Positions 51,782-60,266 of a stretch of 64,000 bases of DNA are shown piece by piece. This stretch comes from Indolivaga capnocytophagoides DSM 22835 (lineage in GTDB: Bacteria; Bacteroidota; Bacteroidia; Bacteroidales; Dysgonomonadaceae). The first letter of the stretch is position 1; each line of letters begins with the position of its first letter. The stretch covers positions 1 to 64,000 of the forward strand of contig NZ_AUFL01000011.1 of NCBI RefSeq assembly GCF_000426485.1, written 5' to 3'. Both the position numbers and the translations under genes were made by a program. The notes under the pieces are model-generated. The model did not search any database, had not been told where the DNA came from, and worked only from the letters and a program-made list of their open reading frames with translations.

Positions 51782-52276
51782 TTACTGTTTTTGGTAAACT
51801 ACGAAGCTATGATCATATTGGTTTTTCTCATCAGCCTTATTCTCTGTACGTGAGATCTCTTTCCATACATTTGTGTCTATTTTAGGAAAGAATGTATCGG
51901 CCTCTTCGAAAGCATGATAGATATAAGTTATATATAATTCGTCCGAGCTATCCAAACAATCATTATATAATGTAGCTCCTCCCATGATGAAGACTTTGTC
52001 TTCTCCCTCAATCGCTTTCTTGACCTCAGCTAATGTCGAAAATACTTCGCATTTATCTAGTTTTAACCCCTCCTTTCGACTTAACACTATATTGCGTCGA
52101 TTGGGTAATGCCCCATTGGGAAGGGATTCGTATGTCTTGCGTCCCATTATGACAGTATGCCCTAGAGTTGTTGTTTTGAAGTATTTCAGATCATTTGGAA
52201 GATGGCAAAGCATCTGGTTATCCTTACCTATGGCATTATTTTCGTCAATAGCGACTATCATTGATATTTTTGTCAT
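51782..52276 (-). CDS. folA: Dihydrofolate reductase
   Basis: A 164-residue enzyme that reduces dihydrofolate with NADPH. It has IVAIDENNAIGKDNQMLCHLPND (8-30), where the Asp after LPN is the catalytic acid, plus VIMGRKTYESLP (43-54) and a C-terminal IMGGATLY motif. It lies 7 bases after mazG in a three-gene dsbD-mazG-folA run. Confidence 0.94.
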   Translation of the reverse strand: MTKISMIVAIDENNAIGKDNQMLCHLPNDLKYFKTTTLGHTVIMGRKTYESLPNGALPNRRNIVLSRKEGLKLDKCEVFSTLAEVKKAIEGEDKVFIMGGATLYNDCLDSSDELYITYIYHAFEEADTFFPKIDTNVWKEISRTENKADEKNQYDHSFVVYQKQ

Positions 52277-52283
52277 TCTTCCT

Positions 52284-53066
52284 TTAGTTAAATTTCTTAG
52301 CTTCTTCCCAAAGAGTATCCATTTCCGCTAATGTCATATCCTTCAGATTTCGACCTTGTTCTTTAGCTTTCTGTTCAATGTAATTGAATCGTTTGATAAA
52401 TTTTTGGTTGGTACGTTCGAGCGCATTATCCGGATTTACCTTATACAGACGAGATGCATTGATCAGGCTGAAAAACAAGTCGCCGAATTCGGCTTCCATT
52501 TTGTCAGGGTTCATTTGTGAGATTTCAGTTTCAACTTCATTGATCTCCTCTTTCACTTTTGTCCAAACATCCTCTTTCTGATCCCAGTCAAAACCTGCAT
52601 TACGGGCTTTGTCCTGTATGCGGTGAGCTTTTGCTATCGAAGGCAATGAAGCCGGAACTCCTTCCAGAACTGTTTTATTACCACCTTTTTCTTTTAACTT
52701 GAGCTGCTCCCACGATTGTTCTACTTCTCCGGCAGTTTTAGCAGCATCGTCACCAAAAACATGAGGATGTCTGTATATCAGTTTGTCGCAAAGAGAATTG
52801 CAAACATCTGCTATATCGAAAGCCTCTTTCTCTTGCCCGATCTGCGAATAAAAGACAATATGAAGAAGCACATCTCCCAATTCCTTCTTTATCTCCTGAT
52901 TATCGTTTTTGATAATAGCTTCGCAAAGCTCGTAGGTTTCCTCTATTGTATTTGTGCGTAAGCTTTCGTTCGTTTGTTTGGCATCCCATGGGCATTTAAC
53001 CCGTAGCTCATCCATAATATCAAGTAAACGACCGAAAGCCTCTAGTTTTTGTTCTCTAGTATTCAT
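52284..53066 (-). CDS. mazG: Nucleoside triphosphate pyrophosphohydrolase MazG
   Basis: A 260-residue protein with two MazG all-alpha domains that hydrolyses NTPs to NMP and pyrophosphate. The first domain has CPWDAK (25-30), EETYELCEAI with the metal-binding Glu residues, and ELGDVLLHIVFYSQI. The second has EAEFGDLFFSLINASRL near 205. Its ATG overlaps the dsbD stop by 4 bases. Confidence 0.94.
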   Translation of the reverse strand: MNTREQKLEAFGRLLDIMDELRVKCPWDAKQTNESLRTNTIEETYELCEAIIKNDNQEIKKELGDVLLHIVFYSQIGQEKEAFDIADVCNSLCDKLIYRHPHVFGDDAAKTAGEVEQSWEQLKLKEKGGNKTVLEGVPASLPSIAKAHRIQDKARNAGFDWDQKEDVWTKVKEEINEVETEISQMNPDKMEAEFGDLFFSLINASRLYKVNPDNALERTNQKFIKRFNYIEQKAKEQGRNLKDMTLAEMDTLWEEAKKFN

Positions 53067-55090
53067 TTTTTTTCTTTTCCAAAGTTGTCTAGTCCTGTTT
53101 TCAGAAATTTCAGGTATTTATCAACATCTTCATCATAAGCGTATGATGGCCCGATAGGTTTGCCTTCATTGTCAAGTAATACGTAATACGGCTGAGAGTT
53201 TGTCCCGAACTTATGGCGTTGCAGGTAACTCCATTTGTCGCCAATAGTTTTGAGTTTGGATGTTTTACCGTTTTCTTCTACTTCGATTATTTCGGGCAGC
53301 TTTTCTTTATCATCAACCATCAGGGTTATTAATACGTAATCGTTTTCGAGAGAATGTTTAACCCTTGGATCTGTCCATACAGATGCTTCCATCTTCCGGC
53401 AGTTAACACAGCCATAGCCGGAGAAGTCTATCATTACAGGCTTATTATTCTTAAGTGCATATTGCATACCCGCTTCGTAATCATCAAATTTGGCATGAAC
53501 GGTGCCGTCATATAAATTAAAGTCCTGAGTGAAATGTGGCGGAGTGAAGGCACTTACAGCTTTTAGCGGTGCGCCCCATAATCCCGGAACAAGGTAGACC
53601 GAAAATGATAGAGATATAATAGCTAAAAATAAGCGGAAGACCGAAATGCTTTTCAGATCACTATCGTGGGCAAACTTAAGTTTACCAAGAAGATATAAGC
53701 CAAGAAGAGCAAATATGACAACCCACAGAACGATAAATACTTCACGGTCTAAGATTCCCCATTTGTAAGCAAGATCTGCAACCGAAAGGAATTTCAATGC
53801 TAAAGCAAGTTCCAGAAATCCTAAAACTACTTTTACGGAGTTTAGCCAACCTCCCGATTTAGGCATATTCTCAAGCCACGATGGAAATATTGCAAACAAG
53901 GAGAAGGGTATAGCCAGCGCAACTGCAAATCCGAGCATACCGACTGCAGGAGCAACCATACTGCCTGAACCTGCTGCCTGAACAAGTAGTGTTCCTATGA
54001 TAGGTCCTGTACATGAGAATGATACTAATGCAAGTGTAAATGCCATGAAAAATATGCTGACTATTCCGGTTGTCGAATCAGCTTTCTGATCCATTTTGTT
54101 TGTCCATGACGATGGGAGAACTATCTCAAATGCCCCTAAGAACGAGATGGCGAAAACAATGAGCAACGCAAAGAATATCAGATTGAATATGGCACTTGTC
54201 GATAAATCATTTAAAGCACTAGCTCCGAATATACCGGTTATAAGTAATCCTAAAGCAACATATATTATTATGATACCAATACCATAAGTTAGTGCGTCTT
54301 TAATAGCCTTACCTCTGTTTTTCTTACTTCGTTTCAGAAAGAAACTTACAGTCATGGGAATCATCGGCCATACACAAGGGGTAAGCAATGCAAGTAAACC
54401 ACCACCGAATCCGGCTATAAATATCCAAAGCAGAGATTGGTTGGAAGTATCACCTACCGCTCCAAATCCTTTGACTTCCTCTATAACAGGTTTCCATAGT
54501 GTGGCTTTATCCACAGGTGTTGCATTTTCTGAGATTTGTGCCTGACTTGTTGTATCTGTTATATTTGTAGATATAGAATCAGAGGTTGCGTCTGCTGCCG
54601 TGCTTGCTGTTCCCGAAGCATTAAGCGTTGCAGGCAGGTCTCTGCTTGAGAAACTAAATTCGACCGGTATAGGAGGTGTACATTCTCTGTCATTACAAGC
54701 TTGAGCCCGTATATCTCCTTTTAATGAAAATTTCGCCTTATCGGAGACTTTGAATCTTTGGATAAAGGTTGCGGACTTTTCAAAAAAGCCGATTTCCATT
54801 TCAAATACTTTATCGAATTCACGGTGCGCTTTCGTGTTGGCATGAAACTTTCCAACGGCAGTTGCCCCTTTGACCTCATCTATGGAGATACCCGTAGGAT
54901 AGGGGCCTCCATCCGGAATTTGGGTGTCATACAAATGCCATCCCGCACTAATAACAGCATCAGCTACTAATTCTATTTCACCATTGCCTTTGTCTTCTAT
55001 TTTGAATTTCCAGTTGACAGGATTCTGGGCAAAAGTTGTACCGACCCAAAGTGATAAAAATGCTATCACTGCAAATACACTTCTTTTCAT
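53063..55090 (-). CDS. dsbD: Thiol:disulfide interchange protein DsbD
   Basis: A 675-residue inner-membrane electron carrier that passes reducing power from thioredoxin to the periplasm. It has signal peptide 1-21 and an N-terminal DsbD-alpha-like domain with an ACNDREC pair near 130. A CcdA-like core of eight helices (about 220-500) carries TPCVWPM and SCTGPI cysteines. The C-terminal thioredoxin domain has C561-VN-C564. It heads a dsbD-mazG-folA run. Confidence 0.93.
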   Translation of the reverse strand: MKRSVFAVIAFLSLWVGTTFAQNPVNWKFKIEDKGNGEIELVADAVISAGWHLYDTQIPDGGPYPTGISIDEVKGATAVGKFHANTKAHREFDKVFEMEIGFFEKSATFIQRFKVSDKAKFSLKGDIRAQACNDRECTPPIPVEFSFSSRDLPATLNASGTASTAADATSDSISTNITDTTSQAQISENATPVDKATLWKPVIEEVKGFGAVGDTSNQSLLWIFIAGFGGGLLALLTPCVWPMIPMTVSFFLKRSKKNRGKAIKDALTYGIGIIIIYVALGLLITGIFGASALNDLSTSAIFNLIFFALLIVFAISFLGAFEIVLPSSWTNKMDQKADSTTGIVSIFFMAFTLALVSFSCTGPIIGTLLVQAAGSGSMVAPAVGMLGFAVALAIPFSLFAIFPSWLENMPKSGGWLNSVKVVLGFLELALALKFLSVADLAYKWGILDREVFIVLWVVIFALLGLYLLGKLKFAHDSDLKSISVFRLFLAIISLSFSVYLVPGLWGAPLKAVSAFTPPHFTQDFNLYDGTVHAKFDDYEAGMQYALKNNKPVMIDFSGYGCVNCRKMEASVWTDPRVKHSLENDYVLITLMVDDKEKLPEIIEVEENGKTSKLKTIGDKWSYLQRHKFGTNSQPYYVLLDNEGKPIGPSYAYDEDVDKYLKFLKTGLDNFGKEKK

Positions 55091-55575
55091 AAGCTTTATC
55101 TATACTGAACCTTAAGTTATCGAAACTACAAAGGTAATAAATGCTGTAATACCATTCTGATAATTAACTATTATTGTTATTATTTTTTATGCGAATTGTT
55201 TATCAATTATTGATTGGTCTTTGTGATTTTTTTGTCTTTGCTGTTTTTCAGTTTTTTATAACTGAAAAGGTAACAAAAGTAACATTGAATTTGTGACTTT
55301 TTATGTATGTATTTTTTCTTGATTTATATCATTGTAGCATGATCTTATTTCCTCATTATTATAATTATGTTTTTTCGTTATAGATAAAAAAGCAATACTA
55401 ATTTCATGGTTTTGTTTTGATTGTGCGTTGAGAGGTGAATTTTTTCTTAAAAAGGACTATATTTGTATTCTTATGCAGATGAAATATTAGTGGCTGCTTA
55501 AAAATTAAATATTCGACACATTACGAATGTATTAGGGGAATAAATACTACTAATAGCAAAAAAGTTTTATAAAAC
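55091..55575. other. Divergent region between dsbD and the glycosyltransferase cassette
   Basis: 485 AT-rich bases with no gene. On the minus strand TACCTTTG (55129-55136) may be the dsbD -7 box. On the plus strand TATATTTG (55458-55465) may serve the cassette, about 110 bases before its first ATG. The short GGTAACAAAAGTAAC motif lies at about 55268-55282. Confidence 0.55.
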
Positions 55576-56499
55576 ATGAGGATATCAATTGTCAGTCCTG
55601 TGTACAGAGCTGAAAAGATAATACCGTTGTTGGTTGACAGGATAGAAAATTCTGTAAAACATATAACGGAAGACTATGAGATAATCTTGGTGGATGATTT
55701 TAGCCCGGACAACTCTTGGGGGAGTATCGAAGCGTGTGCAAAGAATAATCCCAAGGTGAAAGGTATAAAATTGAGCCGAAACTTTGGTCAGCATAAAACA
55801 ATAACAGCAGGATTGGATCAGGCTACCGGAGATTGGATTGTAGTTATGGACTGCGATTTACAGGATCAACCTGAGGAAATTATAAAATTATATAATAAAG
55901 CCTTAGAAGGATACAGTATTATTTTAGGGAAAAGAACAAATCGACAAGATAATTTTGTTAAAAAAAGATTCTCTTTCTTATTTTACAAGACATTGTCTTA
56001 TTTAACAGGAGTTAAACAAGATTCTACTATAGCTAATTTCGGTATATATCACAAAGATGCTATAAATGTAATCCGTTCGATGCGTGAATCCATTCGATAT
56101 TTTCCGACCATGGTAAATTGGATTGGATTTAAAAAGACTTCCATTGATATAGCTCATTCCGCCAGACAGGAAGGGCAATCTACTTATAATATGAAAAAGC
56201 TATTTAATTTAGCTCTGGATATTATTCTGGCTTATTCAGACAAACCTATACGGTTAACAATTAAGGCGGGTGTTTTGATATCCGCCATGTCTATATTGTT
56301 TGCTTTGTTTGTTTTTATTCGGTGGTGCTTGGGGTATATCGATGTATTAGGTTACGCAAGTCTGATGATATCTATCTGGTTTCTGTTTGGATTTACGATA
56401 GCTACTTTGGGCGTTGTCGGATTATATGTCGGGAAAATATTTGAAGAAACTAAGCAGAGACCATTGTATATAGTTGAAAAAAAAATAAACTATGATTAG
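55576..56499 (+). CDS. ArnC/GtrB-like polyprenyl-phosphate glycosyltransferase (GT2)
   Basis: A 307-residue inverting glycosyltransferase. The catalytic GT-A domain (1-220) opens with ISIVSPVYRAEKI, has the VDDFSPDNSW nucleotide motif, the acidic DCDLQDQPEE (93-102) metal site, and an ISMR-like region replaced by RQEGQSTYNMKKL near 197. Two membrane helices (about 232-252 and 267-290) follow, as in ArnC, GtrB and DPM-type enzymes that load a sugar onto undecaprenyl phosphate. It is first of four overlapping genes; the sugar is inferred from its neighbours. Confidence 0.85.
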   Translation: MRISIVSPVYRAEKIIPLLVDRIENSVKHITEDYEIILVDDFSPDNSWGSIEACAKNNPKVKGIKLSRNFGQHKTITAGLDQATGDWIVVMDCDLQDQPEEIIKLYNKALEGYSIILGKRTNRQDNFVKKRFSFLFYKTLSYLTGVKQDSTIANFGIYHKDAINVIRSMRESIRYFPTMVNWIGFKKTSIDIAHSARQEGQSTYNMKKLFNLALDIILAYSDKPIRLTIKAGVLISAMSILFALFVFIRWCLGYIDVLGYASLMISIWFLFGFTIATLGVVGLYVGKIFEETKQRPLYIVEKKINYD

Positions 56500-57358
56500 A
56501 TTACGGCTTTTGGGGTATAAAGGTTACTTTGTTTTATCCAATATTTTAAGATATTCGGCATTCATTGACGATGTTGTTATAGCTTGTGATAAGAATGTCC
56601 AGGATGATTATTACGAGGAAATTAAACGTTTGTGTATTGACAATAATATATCATACTATGATAGAACTAACGAGCCGGAGTGCAATTCAGTCTATTCTAT
56701 TGCCATCGGATGGCGTTGGTTGTCATCAGATAAGAATGCTCGGATAATCGTTTTTCATGACTCTTTATTGCCCAGATATAGAGGGTTTAACCCTCTTGTG
56801 ACCGCTCTTATTAATGGAGATAGTTATGTTGGCGTTACATGCTTGTTAGGTTCTGGCGAGTATGATAGGGGAGCTATAATCAGCCAGCGCAGAATGAAAG
56901 TGGACTACCCTGCTAAAATTCAAAATATTATAGAGAATATTTCTCCTCTCTATTTAGATTTAATGATCGATTTTCTGAATAAAATAGAGAAAAAACAGCC
57001 GATACGAGGAGAAGAGCAAGACGAACAACTTGCAACATATAGTTTGTGGAGGGATCAATCGGATTACTATATCGATTGGGCTTGGGATGCTGATAAAATT
57101 AAACGGCATATTGATGCTGTTGGGTATCCTTATGCAGGAGCCAAAACGTTATTGGACGATCAGGAACTAATAATAAAAGAAGCGAGTATTGTAGATGATG
57201 TCAAAATCGAAAATCGAAAAATAGGAAAGATTATTTTTAAAAGAGAAAACGGGTTGGTTATTGTTTGCGGCAAAGGACTTTTGTTAGTAAAAGATTTCTA
57301 TACATCAAATAATGAATTATTTAATTACGAAAATAAATTTCGGCTAAAATTCAGGTAA
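56492..57358 (+). CDS. Formyltransferase-fold protein, probably sugar N-formyltransferase
   Basis: A 288-residue protein of the methionyl-tRNA/ArnA formyltransferase fold. The catalytic loop is H89-DSLLPRYRGFNPL, and the Asp is D125 in EYDRGAII. The usual Asn two residues before the His (NxH) is Val87, so the classical triad is incomplete. The C-terminal half (about 205-285) has the small OB-like subdomain. It overlaps the glycosyltransferase by 8 bases and the aminotransferase by 1. In this setting it most likely N-formylates a 4-amino sugar nucleotide. Another acyl donor or a non-catalytic role cannot be excluded. Confidence 0.78.
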   Translation: MIRLRLLGYKGYFVLSNILRYSAFIDDVVIACDKNVQDDYYEEIKRLCIDNNISYYDRTNEPECNSVYSIAIGWRWLSSDKNARIIVFHDSLLPRYRGFNPLVTALINGDSYVGVTCLLGSGEYDRGAIISQRRMKVDYPAKIQNIIENISPLYLDLMIDFLNKIEKKQPIRGEEQDEQLATYSLWRDQSDYYIDWAWDADKIKRHIDAVGYPYAGAKTLLDDQELIIKEASIVDDVKIENRKIGKIIFKRENGLVIVCGKGLLLVKDFYTSNNELFNYENKFRLKFR

Positions 57359-58506
57359 TGAGTTATAATATACCATTTAATAAGCCTTACCTCACAGGCA
57401 AAGAAGCACACTACATATATCAGGCTGTTTTTACCGGAAAGCTTTCCGGTAACGGTATATTCACACAGAAGTGCCAATCTTTCTTAGGATATCGCTATGG
57501 GTTCAGCAAATGTCTGCTGACTACTTCTTGTACGGATGCCCTGGAAATGGCGGCCATTTTAATAAATACTCAGCCGGGAGATGAGATTATAATGCCTTCA
57601 TATACATTTGTCAGTACCGCGAATGCTTTTATATTGAGAGGAGCAAAGATTATTTTCGCCGATTCTATGGATACGAATCCTAATCTCGATGCAGAAAAAA
57701 TAGAGGCTCTTATTACGTCTAAGACAAAAGCAATAGTTCCGGTTCATTACGCCGGATGTGCCTGTGATATGGACAAAATTATGCAATTGTCTCGAAAATA
57801 TAACCTGTATGTGATCGAAGACGCTGCTCAAGCTATTGATAATTATTATATCGGGGTGGATGGTATTAAAAGACCTTTAGGGTCTATTGGACATTTGGCT
57901 GCTTTCTCTTTTCATGAAACTAAGAATATTATTTCCGGAGAGGGAGGGATGCTCGTTGTAAATGACAAACAGTTTGAAGAAAGAGCTGAAATTATTTGGG
58001 AAAAAGGTACTAACCGTTCGGCTTTTTTCAGAGGAGAGGTCGATAAATACGGGTGGGTAGATATGGGTAGCTCTTATCTTCCATCTGAGATTGTAGCTGC
58101 ATTTTTGTGGGCGCAGTTGGAAAATATGCAAGATATACAAGACAAAAGACTCAAAATATGGAATCTTTACTACGAAGGTCTTAAAGGCTTTGCTGCTGCA
58201 AATAATATAAAACTGCCCTTGATTCCCGAATATTCTACGAACAATGCTCATATGTTTTACCTTGTGTGTGAAAGTCTCGAACAACGTTCGGCAATCATTT
58301 CTTATCTTAAATCGAAAGGTATTTTGAGCGTATTTCATTATTTAAGTCTTCATTCCAGTCCGTTTTACAAGGATAAACATGACGGGCGTGTATTGCCAGA
58401 GTGCGATAAATATTCAGATACCCTTGTTCGTTTGCCCTTTTACTATGAATTGGATGATGAAAATATTGAAACTATAGTGAAAGCTGTAATCGAATCAGTT
58501 GGCTGA
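57358..58506 (+). CDS. dTDP-4-amino-4,6-dideoxygalactose transaminase, WecE/RffA type
   Basis: A 382-residue PLP-dependent sugar aminotransferase that would convert dTDP-4-keto-6-deoxyglucose to dTDP-Fuc4N with glutamate. The match to WecE is close: IPFNKPYLTGKE start, LTTSCTDALEMAAIL, VPVHYAGCACDMD, VIEDAAQA, and the PLP lysine K189 in SFHETKN followed by ISGEGG. REKGTNRS/EKGTNRS and WVDMGSSYLPSE are also present. Start and stop overlap the neighbours by one base each (TAATG, TGATG), indicating coupled translation. Confidence 0.9.
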   Translation: MSYNIPFNKPYLTGKEAHYIYQAVFTGKLSGNGIFTQKCQSFLGYRYGFSKCLLTTSCTDALEMAAILINTQPGDEIIMPSYTFVSTANAFILRGAKIIFADSMDTNPNLDAEKIEALITSKTKAIVPVHYAGCACDMDKIMQLSRKYNLYVIEDAAQAIDNYYIGVDGIKRPLGSIGHLAAFSFHETKNIISGEGGMLVVNDKQFEERAEIIWEKGTNRSAFFRGEVDKYGWVDMGSSYLPSEIVAAFLWAQLENMQDIQDKRLKIWNLYYEGLKGFAAANNIKLPLIPEYSTNNAHMFYLVCESLEQRSAIISYLKSKGILSVFHYLSLHSSPFYKDKHDGRVLPECDKYSDTLVRLPFYYELDDENIETIVKAVIESVG

Positions 58507-60194
58507 TGAATAATGATAAGTTTTGGAAATATCTGAACAATGAAAGACTATTGCTGTTCTTCGGAGTTTTAATCATATCAATCGTATTTCTCCCTTATTT
58601 ATACTGGGGAGAAAGTACACCTGTTAGGGTACATGATAATCTTGATTCGAATATTGTTTGGGTGAAAATTTTAAAGGATGCTAATGCTTTGTTTGCTCCG
58701 CCTAACGATGTTGTTGAGTCCGTAATGGATGGCTTACCTCGTTCTTCGTTGCATGCTAGTTATGATATCAGTTTGCTTCCTTTTGGTCTGTTAGATATGT
58801 TCTGGGGATATGTCCTCAATAAATATCTGATGGCAATTATCGGTTTTGTGGGCATGTATTTGCTCCTTAAAAGATATTTCTTAAAAGAGGAAATTCCCTT
58901 ATATATCCCTATTTATGTTGCAATACTATTTGCGTTATTGCCTTTCTGGTCTTTTTCAGCATCGGTTTCAGGGCTGCCATTAGTCTTTTATGCTCTATTG
59001 AATATTCGGAATAAAAAGCGAGCGATTTCAGATTGGCTTATACTGCTGTTATACGGATTTTATTCGTCGTTGGTCTTAACCGGATTTTTCGTATTATTAC
59101 TGTTTTCTTTTATTTTAATATTCGATTTTTTTAGAAAGAAAAAGATAAACTGGTATTTATTCGGAGGTATACTTTTTCTTAGTTCCATTTATGTATTGAG
59201 TAATATTCCTTTATTTCTTTCATTTTGGATTGATTCCGATTATCACTCTCATCGACTGGAGTTTAAATATCCGGATCTTTTATCTGCAAAAGAAACTTTG
59301 ATATTTATAATTGATACAATTTATAAAGAAACCGGAGCCCATCATGTTGTTAGTTGCCAGTATTATATACTCATATTGGTTGTGGTTGTGTTGTTTCTGA
59401 TGATAAAACGACGGCAAATAGATCGATATTTTATCATCATATTGATGTTTATTTTTATTAGTTCTTTATTATCTGGGATTTATGAGTGGAGTGCTTTTGC
59501 TGATCTGAGGACTATTTTTATACAGAAATTTCCTCTCAATTTATCACGTATAAATTGGCTGCACCCGATGTGCTGGTATATTTTGTTTGGTATATCATTG
59601 AGTTATATATATAAGTCAGTGAAAAAATGGGGAAATGTAATAGTCTGTTGTATTTTGATTGTCCAATCAGGTATTGTTCTCAACAATCTGGAGTATCGGC
59701 AGACCTTCTCACAATCGGGATTCTCAGGCTTTTTTGCTGAGGACCAATTTAAAGATATCAGATCTTATATAGGAAAAGATGTTTCTGCTTATAGGGTAAT
59801 AAGTATAGGAATACATCCGTCCATTGCTCAATATAATGGATTTTGGACATTAGATGGTTATTTTGCGAACTATCCATTGGAATATAAGCACAAATTTTAC
59901 AACGTAATAGAACCTGAAATATCAAAAGATAAGGAGTTGAATGATTATTTTGTTGATTGGGGGTCACGTTGTTATGCATTTTCTTCCGAATTGGGTAGAA
60001 ATCTGAGTATCGATAATCGATCAGAAATAGAGCATCTGGACTATAACTTTAATAAATTAAAAGAGATGAACGGGCAGTATATAATATCTGCTATAAAAAT
60101 AAACGAAACGAATAACCACAGATTAAAATTATTGAAAGTATTTAATAATTATACATCCTCTAATTGGACAATATATCTATATCAGGTTATATAA
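58506..60194 (+). CDS. DUF6044-type multi-pass membrane protein, possible GT-C glycosyltransferase
   Basis: A 562-residue membrane protein with about 11-12 hydrophobic helices up to about 430 and a soluble C-terminal domain. After the first helix, the outer loop has an acidic STPVRVHDNLDSN motif with D44 and D47, the kind of place GT-C enzymes keep their catalytic Asp. The family resembles DUF6044/YfhO-like proteins. As last gene of the cassette it is the candidate for moving the sugar from lipid carrier to an outer-surface acceptor, as ArnT does. This is inferred; no activity is known. Confidence 0.7.
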   Translation: MNNDKFWKYLNNERLLLFFGVLIISIVFLPYLYWGESTPVRVHDNLDSNIVWVKILKDANALFAPPNDVVESVMDGLPRSSLHASYDISLLPFGLLDMFWGYVLNKYLMAIIGFVGMYLLLKRYFLKEEIPLYIPIYVAILFALLPFWSFSASVSGLPLVFYALLNIRNKKRAISDWLILLLYGFYSSLVLTGFFVLLLFSFILIFDFFRKKKINWYLFGGILFLSSIYVLSNIPLFLSFWIDSDYHSHRLEFKYPDLLSAKETLIFIIDTIYKETGAHHVVSCQYYILILVVVVLFLMIKRRQIDRYFIIILMFIFISSLLSGIYEWSAFADLRTIFIQKFPLNLSRINWLHPMCWYILFGISLSYIYKSVKKWGNVIVCCILIVQSGIVLNNLEYRQTFSQSGFSGFFAEDQFKDIRSYIGKDVSAYRVISIGIHPSIAQYNGFWTLDGYFANYPLEYKHKFYNVIEPEISKDKELNDYFVDWGSRCYAFSSELGRNLSIDNRSEIEHLDYNFNKLKEMNGQYIISAIKINETNNHRLKLLKVFNNYTSSNWTIYLYQVI

Positions 60195-60203
60195 CATAAC
60201 AGA

Positions 60204-60254
60204 AAAACTAAAGAGACGGGTTCAATATATAATTGAACCCGTCTCTTTAGTTTT
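60204..60254. terminator. Bidirectional intrinsic terminator
   Basis: AAAACTAAAGAGACGGGTTC and its exact complement form a stem of over 20 bp between the convergent DUF6044 and GH3 genes, with T- and A-rich arms that suit termination in both directions. Confidence 0.93.
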
Positions 60255-60266
60255 AGGCGATATAAA

